This document shows positions 14,657-21,001 of a DNA stretch of 22,327 bases, in pieces; the first letter of the stretch is position 1; every line of letters begins with the position of its first letter. The DNA is from a virus. A program made the translations under genes and the position numbers. The stretch covers positions 1 through 22,327 of IMG/VR virus record IMGVR_UViG_3300023278_002079; one strand, given 5' to 3'. Under the pieces are notes generated by a model, which saw only the letters and a list, made by a program, of their open reading frames with translations, did not search any database and was not told the origin of the DNA.

Positions 14657-16009
14657 ATGCTTGCAGTTTTATCGTGTAATGTTCAAGAAAAGGATATACC
14701 CCGTATAATTCTGGAACTAAAAAAGGCCGGACAGAAGTTTGCTCTTTTTGGATATTCGCAATCGTTTCCAGACGCGCTCATTCAAGCGAATTTTACCCAC
14801 CCCTCAGTCGTTAAAAGCTATCTTGCCAAAAGGGGGCAGACTTGGGTGGACACAATCACTCTGGATGGATACGGTAATTTGAAAAAGGTTTCATTTATTC
14901 GTCCGGATAAAAGCAATCCGCCATCCCGACATCCTTACTCGTCAGGGTCGGGAGGGTCGTCCTGTTTCCCCTGTGAAGATTCTGTCAAATCTGGCTATAC
15001 CAATGACTACTCCACTCAAAAGGATTTACGGGAGTGCGATGTGCTAAGTATGTTCCAGCGGGCGTTCCCATCTTGGCTTGATTGTCGCGGGGTTAGGTTT
15101 GGAGAGTTTCTGGAGAAGCATGGAATCCTACACGATTACTATTTTACGAACCAACACAACGAAGTTCCTGCAACTCGTGAGGCCATCAAGGAGAGTGGTT
15201 GCTCCGTAGTTCTCATAGATTTGGCAATTATGCTGCCCGTATCGCTGGAGAAACTGGCGAACGAGTTTCCGGAAGTGACATTCATTCCGATCATGCACTG
15301 CTCTCCGAACTATCATCATGGAGGAAAGGCATGGTTCAATCGGACCATCGCGCAGCAAGCGATCAGTGTGCGATGCGAGAATGTGAAGTTTGGAACCGTA
15401 ATGGACAGGGATCGCTACGATGATTTCCACGGTGCAGATGTGATTTCACTTCCAAACTTTTTCGACATTCCCGAATTAGATTATGCGGTGAAAGATGCGG
15501 ACGCTCCACCCGTGTTCTCAATGGTTGGTCGAAACGACAACGTGAAAGGAGTTCCCGCATCCATTTCTATACTAGCAAGACTCCGCGAGGAAATGGAATT
15601 GCAGTGCATCGGCATTTCCACGCAGTTTCCCTCGGATCACCGTGCGAAACTCGCGCAAGCGCATATTCCTAGCTCCCTGATCCCGTGGACAACTTGGCAG
15701 AAGTCTCTGGAAATCATCGCGAGTTACGTCGATATTGGAATGCAATTATCGCAGTCCGAGTCTTTCAACCTCGTGTCGATTGAGCACATGGCACTTGGCA
15801 AGCCGATGATCGCAACCCCCGCCATCGAATACATTCCGGAAGAATGGCAGATCAACCCGCAGAATCCGCGTGAGGGAGTAGGGGTGGCGAAGCGAATTTT
15901 GGAAAACTACGAGGAGGAATCGGAGAAGGCGAGAATCGTCGCGCTTGCGGTCGGAACCCGTTGTAACGAAATACTTCTCGAAAACTTGATACCCCTAATA
16001 AAACGATGA
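14657..16009 (+). CDS. GT-B glycosyltransferase (GT4-like) with N-terminal insertion
   Basis: 450 residues. The C-terminal half has hallmarks of a GT-B retaining glycosyltransferase: SMVGRNDNVKGVP (residues 288-300, the VGR...KG nucleotide-sugar loop) and ESFNLVSIEHMALGKPMIAT (368-387), which contains the E-x7-E pair (E368, E376). The N-terminus begins like the first Rossmann strand (MLAVLSC) but carries an unusual stretch at ~45-115 (KRGQTWVDTITLDGYGNL, then a Ser/Gly linker and CFPC) before the donor/acceptor core resumes. The donor sugar and acceptor are unknown. It lies between fibre genes and a sulfotransferase that it overlaps by ATGA, so it may decorate virion proteins or a host surface glycan. 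The ATG follows TTGAC at 22 bases. Confidence 0.85.
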   Translation: MLAVLSCNVQEKDIPRIILELKKAGQKFALFGYSQSFPDALIQANFTHPSVVKSYLAKRGQTWVDTITLDGYGNLKKVSFIRPDKSNPPSRHPYSSGSGGSSCFPCEDSVKSGYTNDYSTQKDLRECDVLSMFQRAFPSWLDCRGVRFGEFLEKHGILHDYYFTNQHNEVPATREAIKESGCSVVLIDLAIMLPVSLEKLANEFPEVTFIPIMHCSPNYHHGGKAWFNRTIAQQAISVRCENVKFGTVMDRDRYDDFHGADVISLPNFFDIPELDYAVKDADAPPVFSMVGRNDNVKGVPASISILARLREEMELQCIGISTQFPSDHRAKLAQAHIPSSLIPWTTWQKSLEIIASYVDIGMQLSQSESFNLVSIEHMALGKPMIATPAIEYIPEEWQINPQNPREGVGVAKRILENYEEESEKARIVALAVGTRCNEILLENLIPLIKR

Positions 16010-16602
16010 CCTTCTTTATTTCTACAATAGGCCGAAGTGGTTCCACTTGGCTATCGAATGTCCTAAATCGCGGCGACCACGAAGTTTGTCACGAGGACGC
16101 AGAACCCAGCCCTCAACCTTATGTCCGAGCTTTTGGACGCTTTCCCATCGAAAGGTTTTCAAAATCAAAATATGGCGAGGTTCACGGATATTTAAGATAT
16201 AATCTTAGCCCGAATGCGGTGGGGCCGGAAATCCTAATTCAGAAGAGAGCAATCCTGCAACGCGACCCAAGAAGAGTAGTTACCAGTTGGATGAATCGCG
16301 ACAACAGAAGGATTGAGGAGTTAAGTGCCGTCTGCTACGAGGTATTGTATCAAAGACGAATACTTCAAGAGTGGGCTATGGCGACCGAAAGTCGGATTGT
16401 GGAGCTAGACGAAATATCCTCCAGCTCCAAATCCTTACAAGAACTTGTGAATTGGATCGGTATTGACTATGAGGTGAGCGATAGCGATTTATTGCCTCAA
16501 AACGCCAATGACAATGGGCGAAGAAGGATTTGGTTTAAATGGAATGAAGAGTCAGAGCGCGTGATGCAAACGACAGCATTCAGACAAGGAATAGATGTTT
16601 GA
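16006..16602 (+). CDS. PAPS-dependent sulfotransferase family protein
   Basis: 198 residues. The N-terminal STIGRSGSTWLSNVL (residues 6-20) is the 5'-phosphosulfate-binding loop of sulfotransferases, and ILQRDPRRVVTSWMNR (83-98) the 3'-phosphate-binding motif with Arg86 and Ser94. These bind the sulfate donor PAPS. The protein is shorter than most family members but both donor motifs are intact. His29/Glu30/Glu33 (CHEDAE) are candidate catalytic or substrate-side residues. The start overlaps the glycosyltransferase stop (ATGA at 16006-16009), so the two enzymes are co-translated and probably act on the same product, a sulfated glycan. The host would have to supply PAPS. Its TGA is part of TTGACACGTCAA, a palindrome. 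Confidence 0.85.
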   Translation: MTFFISTIGRSGSTWLSNVLNRGDHEVCHEDAEPSPQPYVRAFGRFPIERFSKSKYGEVHGYLRYNLSPNAVGPEILIQKRAILQRDPRRVVTSWMNRDNRRIEELSAVCYEVLYQRRILQEWAMATESRIVELDEISSSSKSLQELVNWIGIDYEVSDSDLLPQNANDNGRRRIWFKWNEESERVMQTTAFRQGIDV

Positions 16603-16610
16603 CACGTCAA
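16599..16610 (+). promoter_or_regulatory. Palindrome TTGACacGTCAA with TTGAC box
   Basis: TTGAC and its reverse complement GTCAA separated by 2 bases, overlapping the sulfotransferase stop. The TTGAC is 22 bases before an ATG at 16621, the same distance as the TTGAC before the glycosyltransferase start. It could be a regulator-binding site for the lysis block; this is inference. Confidence 0.4.
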
Positions 16611-16620
16611 CTTGAGCGCA

Positions 16621-16656
16621 ATGAGGCTTGCAATCTACCTCACACCATATTTCTAG
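16621..16656 (+). CDS. Possible 11-codon micro-ORF
   Basis: ATG at 16621 encodes MRLAIYLTPYF and then stops. The sequence before it, CTTGAGCGCAATG, is close to GCTGAGTGTAATG before the glycosyltransferase start, and both have TTGAC 22 bases upstream. It may be the stub of a decayed gene of the glycosyltransferase type or a leader peptide. Confidence 0.25.
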   Translation: MRLAIYLTPYF

Positions 16657-16663
16657 GAGGACT

Positions 16664-16723
16664 ATGACCTGCTGGGCGTCCCAAATAGATGGATACAAGC
16701 GGTTGTCATTGCTTGTTTTATAA
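16664..16723 (+). CDS. Possible 19-codon micro-ORF with strong SD site
   Basis: ATG at 16664 encodes MTCWASQIDGYKRLSLLVL. AGGAGG lies 3 bases before the ATG, the strongest SD site in the window, in a genome where such sites are rare. It sits in the 140-base gap before the lysis genes and could be a leader peptide controlling them. No protein family is visible. Confidence 0.35.
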   Translation: MTCWASQIDGYKRLSLLVL

Positions 16724-16742
16724 CACATAGACTAAAACTCAA

Positions 16743-17060
16743 ATGCTTACACTTACTATAATGCTGCTTGGTTCACTTACGGTCCTGTTGTCACTGTTTG
16801 CGGCACGAGAGTTTATGAAGGCAGCAGGATCGGTTGATGGGTCTGCGAAGCACGTTTCATCAGCTATATCTTGGCAGCTTTGGGGGGAAAGTGTGATTGG
16901 GCTAGGGACACTGATTTTTGCTACTGCCGCGCATTTCGATTGGCTATCTTCTTGGAGCCTTGCCATTCAGAGCAGTCTTCGCCTAACTATGTTCATCGCC
17001 ACGTCCGTAACCACAGCCCACTTGTGCTTTGTGGTGGTCAAGCTCAAGGGGTTGAAATAA
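16743..17060 (+). CDS. Small three-helix membrane protein, holin candidate
   Basis: 105 residues with three predicted membrane segments: ~3-21 (TLTIMLLGSLTVLLSLFAA), ~51-68 (VIGLGTLIFATAAHF) and ~79-99 (RLTMFIATSVTTAHLCFVVV). A short Lys/Gly end follows (KLKGLK). Size and topology match class I holins, which form lesions in the inner membrane at lysis time. It is the first gene of the lysis block and its stop lies 1 base before the next ATG. The leader is A/C-rich (CACATAGACTAAAACTCAA) and has no SD site. The holin role is inferred from size, topology and neighbours. Confidence 0.68.
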   Translation: MLTLTIMLLGSLTVLLSLFAAREFMKAAGSVDGSAKHVSSAISWQLWGESVIGLGTLIFATAAHFDWLSSWSLAIQSSLRLTMFIATSVTTAHLCFVVVKLKGLK

Positions 17061-17061
17061 T

Positions 17062-17433
17062 ATGAGTTATCTCGCCCCTATTGATACGGAACCCCTGTCA
17101 GCAGTGTCGGATTCTGAAGCGTTGTGGGCCGAGCATGGCCTGACTGGTCTGGTCCTATTCTCGCTTCTGTCTATAATCGTGATGTTCGTGCGGTTCAACC
17201 AGACGAAGAGTTATGAACACAATAATTTTGTAGAGAAGCTCCTTGAGGAGAGCATGGATGAGCGCAGGGAAATTCGCAATGATAATGCGAAGAACGTGGA
17301 CAAACTGTCTGCGGCTATTGACTCACTGACCGACTCAATCAAGAACACCACGAGAGTAGAGGTTCACAAGCCCGCCAGACTCAGTGATGAGATTGACGGC
17401 AAGAACGGCGGTGAGGGCCGATGCTGTGGGTGA
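17062..17433 (+). CDS. Single-span membrane protein with coiled coil, lysis-associated
   Basis: 123 residues. After an acidic N-terminus, one predicted membrane segment lies at ~27-44 (LTGLVLFSLLSIIVMFVRF), followed by a long charged helix at ~52-98 (EKLLEESMDERREIRNDN, DKLSAAIDSLTDSIKNT). The end is Gly/Cys-rich (GGEGRCCG). This one-span-plus-coiled-coil layout recalls BhlA/UviB-type holins and i-spanins. It starts 1 base after the preceding membrane protein gene and precedes a second holin candidate. Which lysis step it serves is not clear. Confidence 0.65.
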   Translation: MSYLAPIDTEPLSAVSDSEALWAEHGLTGLVLFSLLSIIVMFVRFNQTKSYEHNNFVEKLLEESMDERREIRNDNAKNVDKLSAAIDSLTDSIKNTTRVEVHKPARLSDEIDGKNGGEGRCCG

Positions 17434-17525
17434 TTGCCCTGATTGCGCTCAAATTCAATCGGCCTGTTCGATTGAGATCACCTCGAAACATATCAGCCCA
17501 AGTAGGCGTTGACGTAGAGCAATAA
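17421..17525 (+). CDS. Possible 34-residue ORF, doubtful
   Basis: ATG at 17421, 13 bases inside the end of the previous gene, with GAGGG 3 bases upstream. The protein begins MLWVIALIALKFNRPV, a short hydrophobic start, then is basic. It fills the gap before the next holin gene. It could be a tiny membrane peptide, but the length gives no coding proof. Confidence 0.3.
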   Translation: MLWVIALIALKFNRPVRLRSPRNISAQVGVDVEQ

Positions 17526-17555
17526 TTAGACAGGAATATAAAACCACACATTACA

Positions 17556-17735
17556 ATGAATAAAGAATCAGTTCTCGGCGTCCTTCGCCATATTCTCACT
17601 TTTGGCGGCGGTCTTGCTGTCGCTCAGGGTCACATCGACGAGGCTTCCATGATGGAGCTTGTCGGCGCGGTAATCACCATCGCTGGTGTTACTTGGTCGA
17701 TTCTTCAAAAGAAATCTCAGGGGAAGTCCGCGTAA
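17556..17735 (+). CDS. Holin, Pam3-gp28-like
   Basis: 59 residues (MNKESVLGVLRHILTFGGGL...ILQKKSQGKSA). N-terminal NKESVLGVLRHILTFGGGLAVAQGHID, then a second hydrophobic helix (MELVGAVITIAGVTWSIL) and a Lys-rich tail. The pattern, a short N-terminus with RHxLTFGGG, a turn with Asp/Glu, a second helix ending in W-S and a basic tail, is that of the small two-helix holins named for cyanophage Pam3 gp28. Holins perforate the inner membrane so that the endolysin can reach the wall. It is placed directly before the spanins and endolysin. Leader A-rich (GAATATAAAACCACACATTACA) without SD site. Confidence 0.8.
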   Translation: MNKESVLGVLRHILTFGGGLAVAQGHIDEASMMELVGAVITIAGVTWSILQKKSQGKSA

Positions 17736-17743
17736 GTCTGGAT

Positions 17744-17989
17744 ATGCCTTTTTTCAGGGCTTTGGCGGCTGCGCTATCTGCGTTAGCCGCCTTTCTTCGT
17801 CACGCTTACCCCGCAAAGGTTCTGCGGTCAATAAGCAGAGAAATAGAGGGATATGAAGATGAGATTTTCAATCTGGGCATCAGTGGCTCTGCTGCTGACA
17901 AGCTGCGCATCGAGGTTGTCTCAAAGCGAAAGCAGCGAGCGAATCAACAATTCGAATCTCTACGATCCTTCTACAGTGACCCTGATTAA
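17744..17989 (+). CDS. Probable i-spanin (Rz-like)
   Basis: 81 residues from the ATG at 17744, 8 bases after the holin stop. The longer frame from 17693 would overlap the holin and is rejected. An N-terminal hydrophobic anchor (FFRALAAALSALAAFL) is followed by a charged helix (VLRSISREIEGYEDEIFNLG, EVVSKRKQRANQQFESLRS) that would lie in the periplasm. This is the plan of inner-membrane spanins, which join with an outer-membrane lipoprotein to fuse the membranes at the last lysis step. The lipoprotein gene at 17853 lies inside and beyond it in another frame, the classic Rz/Rz1 arrangement. No strong sequence signature exists for the family, so the call rests on architecture. Confidence 0.65.
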   Translation: MPFFRALAAALSALAAFLRHAYPAKVLRSISREIEGYEDEIFNLGISGSAADKLRIEVVSKRKQRANQQFESLRSFYSDPD

Positions 17990-18089
17990 AGGGCGGGTCT
18001 ATCAGTTTAAGGAAGGCACACTCAAAGGGCGCGGTCAGAAAATGCACTCCGATCACTCTTACATGAGAGCTTTAGTCGCTGGGCAATGA
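17853..18089 (+). CDS. Probable o-spanin lipoprotein (Rz1-like), nested
   Basis: 78 residues. The start MKMRFSIWASVALLLTSC is a signal peptide ending in a lipobox LLTSC with Cys18 as the lipidation site. The mature part is Ser/Asn-rich and then STVTLIKGRVYQFKEGTLKGRG, without the usual Pro-rich stretch of lambda Rz1. The first 137 bases lie within the i-spanin gene in another frame and the gene runs 100 bases past its end. GAGGG lies 2 bases before the ATG. The nested position and lipobox support an outer-membrane spanin. A different small lysis lipoprotein cannot be excluded. Confidence 0.68.
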   Translation: MKMRFSIWASVALLLTSCASRLSQSESSERINNSNLYDPSTVTLIKGRVYQFKEGTLKGRGQKMHSDHSYMRALVAGQ

Positions 18090-18103
18090 TAACGCATTAA
18101 TCA

Positions 18104-19027
18104 ATGGGTGACTTGAGCGAAAATGAGAGGAAGCTGGCGTGGACAGAGGTTTGGCGATTGCAAAACAGCCATTACAGCGGACTTACCAGTGCGGAGAGGA
18201 GCCAGCTCATCTCAGTGTTTCACGACCTTCTGGGCTACGGCAAGTCTGAGCAGGTCAATGATGATTGGGCTGCTGCCGGAAGTTCTGATCCTGAGCGGTC
18301 TGCGGTTGATGCGAGTCCCGCAGCGGGGGCGCATCCATTACTAGACATTCACGACCCCAAGCACTACCTGTTCGGCGAGGGGAAGAAGTGGATTCCTTGG
18401 GCCAAGGACTGTAAGGGAGGCAGTAAGCGAGGCACTTACGCGGACGGCTACCCCAGAGGTATCGTGCTGCACTGGACAGCGGGACACCGCAACGGCATCG
18501 AGGCTGGCAACCAACTGATGCGCAACACGGGTATGTTGTATTTAATTGGAGATAAGGATGGCAATATCGGGCAATGTGATTCACTAGCCTATTGGGGCTA
18601 TCACGCGGGGAGGTCATCTCATCCTAGATGCAATGGTGGAGTCTCTGATGAGTTCTGCGGGCTTGAACTGCAAGCTGCCGGAACACTGACCAAGAAAGGT
18701 GATAAATTTTATTCATGGTTCAACACTGAAATACCGGCGGAAGAGGTTATGTTCAGCGAGACTCGCGGCAATATTGATCGCGGATTCTACCATGTCTTTA
18801 CGGAGGAACAGGTTCTCGCCACTCGCAAGCTCTGTTGTTGGCTCCACCTGAATAACCCTGACGTATTCAAGATCGACAATATCACCTCTCACGATGAAAT
18901 CAGCCCCGGTCGCAAAACCGACATCGGAGCATCAATGGTCGTTGATGGTAAAGCTCTTGAGATTTTAGAGTTCCGCGCACTCGTTGAATCCGATGTTAGC
19001 CGCATCCTAGAGAATAGAGACTCTTAG
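18104..19027 (+). CDS. Endolysin, zinc N-acetylmuramoyl-L-alanine amidase (Amidase_2)
   Basis: 307 residues. It cuts the bond between N-acetylmuramic acid and the stem peptide of peptidoglycan. The catalytic domain spans ~115-285: GIVLHWTAGH (zinc His123), YWGYHAG (Tyr166/His167), GLELQ, and TSHDEISPGRKTDIG (zinc His263, Lys271, zinc Asp273), the T7 lysozyme/PGRP arrangement. The N-terminal ~100 residues carry a helical segment (ERKLAWTEVWRLQNSHYSG) and then a linker. This N-terminal part may be a wall-binding or regulatory module, although it has no recognised domain. No signal peptide is seen, so release depends on the holins just upstream. Last gene before a terminator. Confidence 0.9.
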   Translation: MGDLSENERKLAWTEVWRLQNSHYSGLTSAERSQLISVFHDLLGYGKSEQVNDDWAAAGSSDPERSAVDASPAAGAHPLLDIHDPKHYLFGEGKKWIPWAKDCKGGSKRGTYADGYPRGIVLHWTAGHRNGIEAGNQLMRNTGMLYLIGDKDGNIGQCDSLAYWGYHAGRSSHPRCNGGVSDEFCGLELQAAGTLTKKGDKFYSWFNTEIPAEEVMFSETRGNIDRGFYHVFTEEQVLATRKLCCWLHLNNPDVFKIDNITSHDEISPGRKTDIGASMVVDGKALEILEFRALVESDVSRILENRDS

Positions 19028-19051
19028 GAAACCGTGAAACAATCAAAAAGA

Positions 19052-19086
19052 AAAGCCCCGCTCGCTGATGAGGCGAACGGGGCTTT
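19052..19086. terminator. Bidirectional terminator between convergent units
   Basis: AAAGCCCCG (19052-19060) pairs with CGGGGCTTT (19078-19086), extended by TCGC with GCGA. On the minus strand the stem is followed by TCTTTTTGATTG, a good U-tract. On the plus strand the tract is short (TTTCTTGT). It lies between the endolysin stop (19027) and the minus-strand SSB-like gene stop (19125). Confidence 0.85.
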
Positions 19087-19124
19087 CTTGTGCCAGTTTG
19101 ACATTGTGCGGAACGGGATAAGAC

Positions 19125-19547
19125 CTAGAACGGCTCATCCTCTCTCGCGCCGGATCGCTCGATAAAGTAGTGAATTGCAGGCCAGTTGCCAGTCCCGTCT
19201 TTACCGGGCTTGTGGTGAATCTTTGCCTTGAAGGTATCTCCGAGGACACTGTTAGCAGTCATCTCGACAGCCTCTCCAGCAGTAACTTCGTCACCGCGAG
19301 ATGCGCGATACTGGTCGATGCGCCAACCGGACTTCTCGGTGAAGTAGAGGCTTTCACGATGGATGTATTTCTTAGGTCCGTCAACGGTGTAACCGCCACT
19401 AACTACCGCGCACTCAAGCTCGATGTAGGGAGTCCGCTTGATGTCCGTCTCGCCCTCTCTGGCGTTCATAACTACAAAGTCATAAACTCCATCCTGAAGG
19501 TCTGTTGCCTCTCGTGTCTCGATTTCGCCACTAATATAAGTTGCCAT
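19125..19547 (-). CDS. Probable ssDNA-binding protein (DUF669-like), SSB-type acidic tail
   Basis: 140 residues, beta-rich OB-like pattern: GVYDFVVMNAREGETDIKRT, PYIELECAVVSGGY, a central DSLYFTEKSGWRIDQYRASR-like segment (read as ESLYFTEKSGWRIDQ), and FKAKIHHKPGKDGTGNWPAI. The protein ends EDEPF, close to the DDDIPF tip of bacterial SSB that docks host replication and repair proteins. The pattern is compatible with DUF669-type phage proteins, found beside recombinase or nuclease genes. It lies downstream of a Cas4/AddB-like nuclease, consistent with a DNA recombination/replication unit. The leader is a CAA-rich, SD-less sequence. Single-strand binding is inferred from tail and context, not from a proven domain match. 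Confidence 0.72.
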   Translation of the reverse strand: MATYISGEIETREATDLQDGVYDFVVMNAREGETDIKRTPYIELECAVVSGGYTVDGPKKYIHRESLYFTEKSGWRIDQYRASRGDEVTAGEAVEMTANSVLGDTFKAKIHHKPGKDGTGNWPAIHYFIERSGAREDEPF

Positions 19548-19582
19548 AATATTGTTGTTTTGTTTGTTGTTGTTTGTTTTTT
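19548..19582 (-). promoter_or_regulatory. CAA-rich unstructured leader of SSB-like gene
   Basis: Read on the minus strand, the 35 bases before the ATG are almost only A and C (built from CAA and CAAA units, ending AACAATATT). There is no SD site. G is absent, so it cannot fold, which should favour ribosome entry. Confidence 0.7.
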
Positions 19583-19653
19583 AGGGGGATTTTCCTCCTC
19601 ACCACTTACTTTGAGCAAGAAGCCATAAAGATCAAGTCCTTTTTTTATCTTTC

Positions 19654-19902
19654 TCACTCTTTCGATTGATTAGAGGGCATTAAATTTCTCACAAAATCAT
19701 TCTTCTCATTTTTAGCATACGTGGTTTCAAAAATAAGATCACCCTCTTCCCACCCCTCTATCTTAGCATAAAGACCTTCGCCTTTGTGATTTTTCAAGAA
19801 GTTATCGGCAGCAGTAAAATAAGCGAATACCCCAATTATTTCACTCGGCCTCTCATGGAGGTTAATAGTGACAATAAAGTGATATGGTTTCATTTCCTTC
19901 AT
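19654..19902 (-). CDS. Small protein, unknown
   Basis: 82 residues from the ATG at 19902 (MKEMKPYHFIVTINLHERPS...). The open frame extends to 20013 but there overlaps the nuclease gene, and its Ser/Ala/Leu-rich translation looks like a shadow. A second in-frame ATG at 19893 is also possible. The body has strand-helix-strand character (PYHFIVTINLHER, IIGVFAYFTAADNFLKNH, LYAKIEGWEEGDLIFETTY). No family recognised. It lies 34 bases after the nuclease stop and before the SSB-like gene on the same strand. Confidence 0.62.
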   Translation of the reverse strand: MKEMKPYHFIVTINLHERPSEIIGVFAYFTAADNFLKNHKGEGLYAKIEGWEEGDLIFETTYAKNEKNDFVRNLMPSNQSKE

Positions 19903-19936
19903 AGCCTTACTGGTCAGCGTGGGTGGGGGTAGGGGA

Positions 19937-21001
19937 TCACTTCTTAGCCAGATACTTGCTGCCGCCACCGCGCTTAAACTCGACCTGCGACTCAATAGAG
20001 TCGGCGTTCTCACCAGTAGCTTCTGTGGCGAACTTTAGGAATTTGCTCTTCGACGGGTTCCCAGCCAGAGATGCAACGTCGTGATTCTGGATATTGTTAG
20101 CAGTGATGAACTCAGAGAGTTGCTCGTTAGGTAGAGTCTCGTTGCCTTTACGCGCCACCATCTTGAAGCCGGGAACCTCCACGCCCTCGCTGATGTAGTC
20201 AACGCCCTTGGCCTTGGCTCGCCTGTAGAGATCGTCCAGAGCCTCTACTCCGGTCAGGAAGTCCGCTAATTCAATCGGGTCGTCGAGAATCGCATCAAAT
20301 CGCTCTGCCGTGTCAAGTGCAGCCATGCTGCGAGCTGCCATGTTTCTGCGCTCCTGACAAGTATCCTTGCTCCCGCACCAGCCGCAATACTGATTAACCT
20401 TGAGCTGCTTGTATGGGTCGAGCGTAGCCATTCGGATAGCCGCCACGATCCCCTGAGCCTCCTCAAACGTGAAGGTGTATTTCACGACGGTCTGACTGTC
20501 GAGGAATAACAGGTAGGTGTCGTATTCCTCCTCAAATCGGTCGTTCATCACTTCCATTGCGTAGGCTGCGAGTTGCTCCTTATAGTTTCTCACCATGCCG
20601 CTCTTGAGGTCGATGATGATCCGCTTATCCGGTATGTGGCAGTCCATAGTCCCGCTGCTGCTGTCTAGCATTGGTGTATTTACCGTTAGGCGATCTTCGT
20701 CAGTGATAATCTCGCAGCCACCAGCAAGCATCTTGGTGTAGTCAATAGCCCACTGGACTCCAGCCTTGGCGGGTGCTAGTTCAACGCCGCACTCCCCTGA
20801 CAATTCAGCGATGCGCTCGTCCATCTCCACGAAGTTGGTTGCGTCCTCGCCGATAGCAAAGTAGTCGCGGTAGCCCTCGTCCGTTATAGTTCCACGCATT
20901 GCTGGAGGGCCAGCCTTGAAGGGCGAATTGGTGTAGCCCGGACACTGCGCGAGTTTCGGCAGGCTGCTGGGTCGTAGTGTTGTGATCTTTTGGGTATCCA
21001 T
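19937..21001 (-). CDS. DUF2800 PD-(D/E)XK nuclease, Cas4/AddB-like
   Basis: 354 residues. The RecB/Cas4-type nuclease core is visible: SSGTMDCHIP (Asp120), IIIDLKSG (Asp131, Lys133) and KEQLAAYAMEV (Gln143, Tyr147), matching motifs II, III and QxxxY. Cys20 near the N-terminus and Cys206-x2-Cys209-x5-Cys215 after the core form the four-cysteine pattern that holds an iron-sulfur cluster in Cas4 and AddB. The usual early motif I His is not clearly seen; GTITDEGY is in that place. Such phage DUF2800 proteins probably resect or process DNA ends in recombination or packaging. The promoter at 21022-21049 lies just upstream. Confidence 0.82.
   Translation of the reverse strand: MDTQKITTLRPSSLPKLAQCPGYTNSPFKAGPPAMRGTITDEGYRDYFAIGEDATNFVEMDERIAELSGECGVELAPAKAGVQWAIDYTKMLAGGCEIITDEDRLTVNTPMLDSSSGTMDCHIPDKRIIIDLKSGMVRNYKEQLAAYAMEVMNDRFEEEYDTYLLFLDSQTVVKYTFTFEEAQGIVAAIRMATLDPYKQLKVNQYCGWCGSKDTCQERRNMAARSMAALDTAERFDAILDDPIELADFLTGVEALDDLYRRAKAKGVDYISEGVEVPGFKMVARKGNETLPNEQLSEFITANNIQNHDVASLAGNPSKSKFLKFATEATGENADSIESQVEFKRGGGSKYLAKK

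Noticed and set aside
16702-16727. Promoter TTGTCA...TATAAC before the lysis block
   Set aside because: The two hexamers are only about 11 bases apart, too close for a sigma-70 promoter.
17693-17743. N-terminal extension of the i-spanin frame to 17693
   Set aside because: It would overlap the 59-residue holin gene and destroys the N-terminal membrane anchor; the ATG at 17744 fits the spanin plan.
18255-18617. 120-residue minus-strand ORF
   Set aside because: Lies wholly inside the endolysin gene; composition (Arg/Pro/Ser/Cys-rich) is typical of an antisense shadow.
19472-19657. 61-residue minus-strand ORF beginning with a GTG at 19657
   Set aside because: It overlaps the preceding stop as GTGA, which looked promising, but it runs through the CAA leader and into the SSB-like gene in another frame; its Thr/Lys/Asn-rich part is just the leader translated.
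19903-20013. N-terminal extension of the small minus-strand protein to 20013
   Set aside because: It overlaps the nuclease gene and reads as a Ser/Ala/Leu-rich shadow; the ATG at 19902 follows the nuclease stop.
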